A stretch of DNA of 56,957 bases from Lentisphaeria bacterium (GTDB lineage: Bacteria > Verrucomicrobiota > Lentisphaeria > Victivallales > UBA1829). The stretch covers positions 1 to 56,957 of the forward strand of contig DPDG01000105.1 in NCBI GenBank assembly GCA_003526375.1. The letters are read 5' to 3'. Positions 51,632 through 56,957 of the stretch are shown one piece after another. Under the pieces are notes generated by a model, which was given only the letters and a program-made list of their open reading frames with translations, made no database searches and was not told where the DNA came from. Position 1 is the stretch's first letter; every line of letters begins with the position of its first letter. Made by a program: the position numbers and the translations under genes.

Positions 51632-52540
51632 ATGAAGAAACTTTTTACCGTTCTCTGCCTTGTTTTTCTGGCGGCGGCGCTTTCCGCTCAGAATAAAACG
51701 GAGCTGTTCAGAAACGTGCCTGCCGACACGACATTTGCGCTTGGCATCGACACGGCTAAACTTTACAGCCTGCCGCTTTTTCAAAAATATTTCGCAAATA
51801 CTTTTTTTGTCAAGGCATTTGAAAAGAATATCAGGGCAAAGTCCCCGGATCGCAAGTTCGGTCAGTATATGCTGGTCACTTCTCCTGACTTGACGCCGGA
51901 CAGCCTCAATGTGCTGATTCAACTGCCGGATGCCGCAGAGATGAAGACGGCGCTGATTCAGAGCAAACAGGCGGTTCCGGTAAAATATGGAGGCAATACG
52001 TTTTATCGCATGGACAACGGGGTTGAGTTTGCATTCCTTGCGGATAATCTGATGCTGTTTTCCACCGGGACAGGCATGAAGACTTATTTCTCTGCGAAGA
52101 AAGGGCTTTCTCCGAAACTCAATCAGCTTCTTGCCGATACCGGTTCCAAAACGATTTTCAATGGATTCATGGTGCTTTCCGCTGAACTGAAGAAAGCCAA
52201 TCCCGTGGCGGCGCCGGTTGAGCTGATTTCTTATATGGTTGAAACAGCGGGCAAGGCAGATTCCGATCTTCTTCTCAGTATCAATGTCGCCTGTGTCAAT
52301 GCCGATGCGGCAAAACAGACCATGATGATGGCGCAGCAGTTGCAGCTCGGAGCCGGAATGTTCATCAACAATATGGACCCCGATCTGGCGCAGAGTTTCA
52401 ATCAGTCGGCGTCGATCAAGACAGACGGAAACAATGTCCGCCTTAAATTCCTGTTTACGGAAAAGCTGATTCAGAAGCTTTCGGTTCTGGCGGAGCCCGG
52501 AGTCCTGAAAAGCATGATGGCGGAAGACTCGGATTTTTGA
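51632..52540 (+). CDS. Exported protein of unknown function
   Basis: This 302-residue protein has a clear signal peptide (MKKLFTVLCLVFLAAALSAQ). The mature part has the style of periplasmic or surface proteins in this group: VPADTTFALGIDTAKLYSLPLFQKYFANTFF, then alternating strands and helices (NVLIQLPDAAEMKTALIQSKQ; NGVEFAFLADNLMLFSTG). No named family is recognised. AGGAAAC precedes the ATG. It lies 35 bases before dnaX and may share its transcript with it and the VOC gene. Confidence 0.75.
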   Translation: MKKLFTVLCLVFLAAALSAQNKTELFRNVPADTTFALGIDTAKLYSLPLFQKYFANTFFVKAFEKNIRAKSPDRKFGQYMLVTSPDLTPDSLNVLIQLPDAAEMKTALIQSKQAVPVKYGGNTFYRMDNGVEFAFLADNLMLFSTGTGMKTYFSAKKGLSPKLNQLLADTGSKTIFNGFMVLSAELKKANPVAAPVELISYMVETAGKADSDLLLSINVACVNADAAKQTMMMAQQLQLGAGMFINNMDPDLAQSFNQSASIKTDGNNVRLKFLFTEKLIQKLSVLAEPGVLKSMMAEDSDF

Positions 52541-52575
52541 ATTTGAATATGAATTTTTTTGACAGGTAATCGAAA

Positions 52576-54696
52576 ATGGCGTATCAGGTAACAGCCAGAA
52601 AATGGCGTCCGCAGAGATTTTCCGACATGGTCGGACAGGAGCATATCGCACGAACATTGAAAAATGCCATCCGGACAGGGCATATTGCACATGCATATCT
52701 GTTTGTGGGGCCGCGCGGAATCGGCAAAACCACATCGGCGCGAATTTTCGCCAAGGCGCTCAACTGCAAACGTCCTGTTGACGGCGAGCCCTGCTGCGAA
52801 TGTTCCTCCTGCAAATCCATCGCGGACGAAACGAATGTGGATATCATTGAAATCGACGCCGCGACCCATACGCAGGTGGACAAGGCACGTGAAATCTGTG
52901 AAGACGTGCTTCATCTTCCCATTGCGTCCAAATACAAGATTTACATCATTGACGAAGTGCACATGCTTTCCAAGAGCGCATGGAACGCTTTGCTCAAGAC
53001 GATTGAAGAACCGCCTGCCCATGCAAAATTCATCTTCGCCACAACCGAAGTCAACAAGGTGCTTCCGACCGTGATTTCGCGCTGTCAGCGTTTCGATCTG
53101 CGCAGGATTCCTTCGGAGCTGATCGCTCAGCGTCTTTCCTATATTGCCCATGAGGAGAAGATCAATATTTCACCTTCCGCGATCAATGTGATTGCGCGTG
53201 CGGCGGACGGCGGCATGCGTGATGCGCAGTCGCTGCTGGATCAGCTCGTTTCCTTTTTCGGTACCAATGCGGGAAATGAGGAAATTTCCGAGGCGCAGGC
53301 GCTTTCCCTGTTCGGATTGACCGCGCCGGAGGAGATGGAGGAACTCCTGAATTCGATTCTCAACAATGACCGTGCCGCAGCGATTCTTTCGATTCACAAG
53401 TTTGCGGAACAGGGGAAAAACCTTGAAACGCTTTTCGAGGAGGTGCTTGCATGGCTGCGCGGCATCATGCTTTCAATCATCCTGCCGAACCCGCAGTCGG
53501 TGCTGGACGAGAATCCGGAAAAAATCCTGATTTACCAGAAACTTGCCACGGACCGTAATGTGAATATGGTGCAGACTCTGCTGGAACAACTTTCCGCATC
53601 GTCCTATCTTTTGCGCGAAGCGATCAACAAACAGATTTTCATTGAGACGATCATGCTCAAATCAATGCGTTCCGCCCATGCGGTCAGAATTGAGGATCTT
53701 CTGGTCCGTCTGAATCAGATCCGCCGTAACGGAGAGCTGGATGTTCTGGCGAAAGTTCCGTCTCTGGCTCAGATGCCTGTGGCACAGACCGCACCTGCCG
53801 TCCATCCGCAGGTTGCCCAAACCGCACCTCCCGTGCAGATACCTGTAACTTCGCCGTCTCAACCGGTCCCGTCTCAGATACCGCATCCGCAGGTTGCCCA
53901 AACCTCTCCGCAACCGCAAGTCCGGCAGACACCGGCACCGGCTGTACCCGCCGCGTCGGTCCCGCAGATGGAAAAACCTGTTCCGGTTATGGAAAAACCT
54001 GTGGAAGAAGTCAGACAGATGACACAGTCCCAGCCGGTTCCCCCTCAGATTCAGCCTGAGCCGGTCCCTGAAAAGGAAACGGCTCCCCAGGCGGGAGAGG
54101 AAAAAAAAGCCGTGTCTCCGCCGTCTGCACCTCCGGCTGATGAGAAACCGGTTGCTGTTCCGTCGATTTCGGCTGCTGTTGAACTGAAAGAGGAGGAGCC
54201 CGAGGACGAGTCCGAGGACGAACCGGAAGAGGAGGATATGCTTTCCGCGGAAGAGTTGCTGGCTGATACGAAAAATGATACGGTCATGCCGCTGTCGGAA
54301 CGTTTCTCTCCGGATCTTCTCTGGGAAAAATTGGTGAAGGATGTCCGTGAGAATACGAATCTTTTCAGCATTCCCGATCTTATGACGGAAGGCGTTCCGC
54401 TGAAGCTGGAATATTCCACCCTGACCGTTGCATTTGACGAGGATTACGGCGATATTGCCTATCAATCCGTGATCAAGGAAAAAGATCTCCTGACGAACTG
54501 CCTGAAACAGATGTCCAGGGATTCCAGTGCGGTTTTGCGTCTGATTCGCAAAAAAGGAGTCAGGACGCCCGAGGCGAAGGTTCATAAAAAGACTTTGGAC
54601 GAGCTTAAGCGTGAGGCGTCGAATATTCCGATTGTAGACAAAACCGCCGATCTGTTTTCCGGTCTGATTGTCGATGTCCTGGAGTCGAAGCAATGA
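52576..54696 (+). CDS. dnaX: DNA polymerase III subunit gamma/tau
   Basis: This 706-residue clamp-loader ATPase shows Walker A GPRGIGKTTSA (45-55), zinc Cys C64, C73, C76 and C79, Walker B IYIIDEVHML, and sensor ATTEVNKVLPTVISRCQRF. Domain III follows to about residue 390. Between about 395 and 560 lies a long Pro/Gln/Val-rich then Glu-rich linker with copied pieces (PQVAQT, PVMEKPV), followed by a folded C-terminal domain (about 570-706) likely to bind the polymerase. No clear slippery A-run for gamma/tau frameshifting was seen. It ends at a strong terminator. Confidence 0.94.
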   Translation: MAYQVTARKWRPQRFSDMVGQEHIARTLKNAIRTGHIAHAYLFVGPRGIGKTTSARIFAKALNCKRPVDGEPCCECSSCKSIADETNVDIIEIDAATHTQVDKAREICEDVLHLPIASKYKIYIIDEVHMLSKSAWNALLKTIEEPPAHAKFIFATTEVNKVLPTVISRCQRFDLRRIPSELIAQRLSYIAHEEKINISPSAINVIARAADGGMRDAQSLLDQLVSFFGTNAGNEEISEAQALSLFGLTAPEEMEELLNSILNNDRAAAILSIHKFAEQGKNLETLFEEVLAWLRGIMLSIILPNPQSVLDENPEKILIYQKLATDRNVNMVQTLLEQLSASSYLLREAINKQIFIETIMLKSMRSAHAVRIEDLLVRLNQIRRNGELDVLAKVPSLAQMPVAQTAPAVHPQVAQTAPPVQIPVTSPSQPVPSQIPHPQVAQTSPQPQVRQTPAPAVPAASVPQMEKPVPVMEKPVEEVRQMTQSQPVPPQIQPEPVPEKETAPQAGEEKKAVSPPSAPPADEKPVAVPSISAAVELKEEEPEDESEDEPEEEDMLSAEELLADTKNDTVMPLSERFSPDLLWEKLVKDVRENTNLFSIPDLMTEGVPLKLEYSTLTVAFDEDYGDIAYQSVIKEKDLLTNCLKQMSRDSSAVLRLIRKKGVRTPEAKVHKKTLDELKREASNIPIVDKTADLFSGLIVDVLESKQ

Positions 54697-54707
54697 TATT
54701 CCGGATC

Positions 54708-54753
54708 TGAAAAACAGGCATGGAGAAAAATTCATCTCCATGCCTGTTTTTCA
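54708..54753. terminator. Bidirectional intrinsic terminator
   Basis: A perfect 19-bp stem (54708-54726 with 54735-54753) encloses an 8-base loop. The stem starts with a run of five A on one side and ends with five T on the other, so it works for dnaX from the left and for the protease gene from the right. Confidence 0.93.
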
Positions 54754-54790
54754 GTTGTTTCCGAAATGCCTTTTCTGAGATATTGATTTT

Positions 54791-56536
54791 TCAGAGTGCC
54801 AGCCCACGGTTTGACGGACCGGGGAGTTTAAGGAGAATTGGCAGTGCCTTGTGGTTGCAGTTGATGAAAATCTTGCCGTCGTCCCGTGAAATGAAGACGG
54901 AATAATGAGCATTTTCATTTGAGAAGTTTTCTTCAACATACTGTCTGGCAAGTTGATAATTATTTTCTTCGTCAGGAATCGTTATGAGAACCTGCGTCAG
55001 GCGTCCCAGTGAAAAACGCATGAGTGTCAGGGACACGCTTTTCATCTGATGATTTCCCTCATAGACCAGGAGTGCGCCGAAAGGTGTCGGACTGCGTTGC
55101 AGCAGGCGCTCTCGCGTATAATAATCGAATCGTTTGTATTCATCTGCCAGTGCTCCGCCGATGGTGAAACCGTTAAACGGCTTCTTATCCGGTTCTATCA
55201 GCTTTCTGAGGGCGTTTTTTGTTTCTTCCTGAAGAATGTATTGTTCCCCGTTAATGTCATTGGATATTTTCATTCGGCGCGTACCGTTGCAGACGGGGCA
55301 TTTCTTTCCGGAAAATGTAACTTCCAGGCGTTTACCGAACCCACGCTCGGATTCTCTGTTCTCTTTTTCATCCTTGATAAGCCCGGAGCCATTGCATTTT
55401 TTACAGCTCACCGTTTTGCCGCGGATATGAATTTTTTTGACTTTTACCTCTGCGGTGCTCCAGATTTCACGTATTTTTGCGGCAAGCAGTTCGTCCTCTA
55501 TCCTGATGCTTTTGAGAAATGAGTTGATCTCTTCCCTTTTCCGTGAATATTCCTTCTTCAAATAAGAACTCTTCCATTGATATGCGTCAATTTTCTCCAA
55601 AATGGGAACAAAACGGGAGCAGAGTTCTTTCAGTTTGCTTTTTTGTGCAGGAATACTGCTGGGAGAGTTGAGAATTTTCCGGACGCGCCGGTAAAATGTC
55701 TCTATTGCCAGAGAAGATTTCTGATCTTTCTTATAATCGTTGAAGGAAAGCACTTCCAGATCTTCCGGTGTCAGATTGTCGATACGGACGGCAAAACGGC
55801 GGATTGCGACTTTGAGCCAGTTGGATTCATAACGGGTGCCGGTGAGTTCTTCACTCCGGTGCAGTATCTGCATTGAAGTTGCAATACCGATTACTTCCTT
55901 GGTTGCATTGCAGATGATCGGGCCTCCGCTGTTTCCGGGAACGATTTTTGTGGTCACTTCAATTTGTTCGGGACCCGCGCCGATCATTGTACCGGGAGTT
56001 TCCGTGATGACGCCGCCGCCAAGACTGTTACCGTAGGCTGTGACAGCCATTCCGTTTTTGAAACGGTTGAACAGCGGCACAATATTCAACAATCCCTTGT
56101 CATTACCGTCCTCATAAAGATATTTAATGAGTACAAGATCCCGTGTTTTAGAGGCGTAAATCCGTTCCGGCTTATAAATCCGTCCTTCCAGATCCTTGAT
56201 GACGGGGTCCCGGATTCCCAGAATTACATGCGCATTGCTTACAATCATGGGAAGATCGCCGATTTTTGCCTTGAATCCGCTGCCGCTTCCCCCGTTTCCG
56301 GTGATGATCAGAACGTTCGCATGGATGTTTACGTTTTTATCTGTCTCCTGAGACTCTTTCTGGAACATCTTGTGCAGTTCTTCCTGAATCTCCGGGGGAA
56401 TTTCCGTTTTTGTCTTTCCCACGGTTACTTTTTCTTTTCCGTTGTCATCCAACCATGCATCAACCTCGTCTGCAGAGAGAAACAACGTACAGAATGCCAT
56501 AGTGAAGATTGAATACTTTATGATACTTCTAAACAT
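54791..56536 (-). CDS. Secreted trypsin-like serine protease with zinc-finger-type Cys motifs
   Basis: This 581-residue protein has a signal peptide (MFRSIIKYSIFTMAFCTLFLSA). A trypsin/HtrA-like domain spans about 70-255 with the catalytic triad His103 (SNAHV), Asp133 (TRDLVLI) and Ser203 (GNSGGP). A charged helical region (about 270-365) follows. Then come two Cys pairs of the DnaJ zinc-finger kind, CKKCNGSG (378-385) and CPVCNGT (413-419), which could hold one zinc. The C-terminal 110 residues are unassigned (NGFTIGGALADEYKRFDYYTRERLLQRSPTPFG). No PDZ domain is seen. GGAG lies eight bases before the ATG at 56536. The combination is unusual for an exported protease. Confidence 0.82.
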   Translation of the reverse strand: MFRSIIKYSIFTMAFCTLFLSADEVDAWLDDNGKEKVTVGKTKTEIPPEIQEELHKMFQKESQETDKNVNIHANVLIITGNGGSGSGFKAKIGDLPMIVSNAHVILGIRDPVIKDLEGRIYKPERIYASKTRDLVLIKYLYEDGNDKGLLNIVPLFNRFKNGMAVTAYGNSLGGGVITETPGTMIGAGPEQIEVTTKIVPGNSGGPIICNATKEVIGIATSMQILHRSEELTGTRYESNWLKVAIRRFAVRIDNLTPEDLEVLSFNDYKKDQKSSLAIETFYRRVRKILNSPSSIPAQKSKLKELCSRFVPILEKIDAYQWKSSYLKKEYSRKREEINSFLKSIRIEDELLAAKIREIWSTAEVKVKKIHIRGKTVSCKKCNGSGLIKDEKENRESERGFGKRLEVTFSGKKCPVCNGTRRMKISNDINGEQYILQEETKNALRKLIEPDKKPFNGFTIGGALADEYKRFDYYTRERLLQRSPTPFGALLVYEGNHQMKSVSLTLMRFSLGRLTQVLITIPDEENNYQLARQYVEENFSNENAHYSVFISRDDGKIFINCNHKALPILLKLPGPSNRGLAL

Positions 56537-56957
56537 GTTATAAACTCCATTCAATTGATCCTGCTTAATGAACCACATTCATATTATACAACAAAAATAT
56601 CGCTTTTCAACTATTTTCCCAGCTTATGCTAATAAAGTTCAGTAAAAAAACGTTTTTTATAAGTGGCTCTATACGAATCGGATTTTTTCAGGCTGAAGGA
56701 CTGTCTGAGTTACTCAGGGAACGAAATTTTTCTTTATACTGTCAGTATGGCCATCCATCTTTTGCCTGTCAGTCACGTTGACGTTTCTCTTTTATGACAG
56801 GTTACTGTTGTGGTTTTATAAATTTTCTCCGTCTTCTCGGTCGTGTTTCCTGTCAGTGGGCCAGAAAAAATCATATTTTTTTGAGAAATTCATTTGACAA
56901 GTCATAAAAGTATTGTATATTTAATCCCCGTGCCGCTTGAGACAGGAAAGTTTGAGG
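56537..56957. other. Gene-free end of window with a promoter and short repeats
   Basis: No gene is seen in these 421 bases. The octamer CTGTCAGT occurs three times (56739, 56766, 56850) and CCTGTCA once inverted near 56797. A good promoter lies at 56894-56921 and AGGAAAG near the very end (56944) may belong to the ribosome site of a gene beyond the window. Confidence 0.6.
56894..56921 (+). promoter_or_regulatory. Promoter for a gene beyond the window
   Basis: TTGACA (56894-56899) and TATATT (56916-56921) are separated by 16 bases. The gene it drives would start after base 56957. Confidence 0.65.

Noticed and set aside
56739..56857. Three CTGTCAGT octamers as an iteron array or operator set
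   Set aside because: Spacing is irregular (27 and 84 bases), and an octamer repeated three times in 120 bases is weak evidence.
1..56957. tRNA, rRNA or insertion sequence
   Set aside because: All gaps over 100 bases were read; no cloverleaf, rRNA-like stretch, transposase or terminal inverted repeats with target duplication were found.

Overview
The window reads as a chromosome segment from a Lentisphaerota-like bacterium (Victivallis or a relative; a Kiritimatiellota, Verrucomicrobiota or Planctomycetota relative is less likely). The grounds are five pseudopilin-like proteins with the FTxxELL leader and, in most, the H-x9-DG signature; several large proteins resembling DUF4838, DUF4855, DUF4091 and clan-A glycosidase families; GntR and LacI regulators with sugar-binding effector domains; a sodium:solute symporter; and a PEP-CTERM-like sorting tail. 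Family names come from motif recognition only; no search was run.

Layout. 1-6008 is an AT-richer carbohydrate block: pseudopilin end, heparinase II/III-like lyase, DUF4838 protein, GNAT acetyltransferase. It is followed by a short remnant of a sialidase gene (about 6261-6425). 6433-18597 is mostly housekeeping: glycosyltransferase, cobO, HAD phosphatase, TPR lipoprotein, dnaG, Fe-S aldo/keto reductase, dxs, a Pro-rich membrane protein, a metallophosphoesterase, a DUF1805 protein and dut. 18736-24934 holds a lipoprotein and a leftward operon GntR regulator > secreted protein > GH42-like enzyme > pseudopilin. 25343-32335 is a rightward operon DUF4855 protein > two pseudopilins > LacI regulator > SSS transporter, followed by a prepilin peptidase. 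33542-42270 is again core functions: yebC, ruvC, psd, pssA, nth, a DUF374 acyltransferase, MerR with a sorting-tail protein, cinA, rarA. 42504-47083 is a fourth carbohydrate module: GntR regulator > pseudopilin > DUF4091 protein. 47776-51077 is a leftward operon with a degenerate phosphohexomutase, an intact one, and a PTS IIA-like protein. The end holds a VOC protein, a secreted protein, dnaX, and a trypsin-like protease with zinc-finger cysteines.

How it fits together. Four times a large, mostly secreted glycan-related protein sits beside one or two orphan pseudopilins, usually with a sugar-sensing regulator, and one prepilin peptidase able to mature all of the pilins lies among them. I infer that these are substrate-induced glycan-use modules whose pilin-like partner is exported and processed by a shared machinery; the secretion ATPase and secretin genes are not in this window. 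No rRNA, tRNA, CRISPR array, insertion sequence or phage gene was seen.
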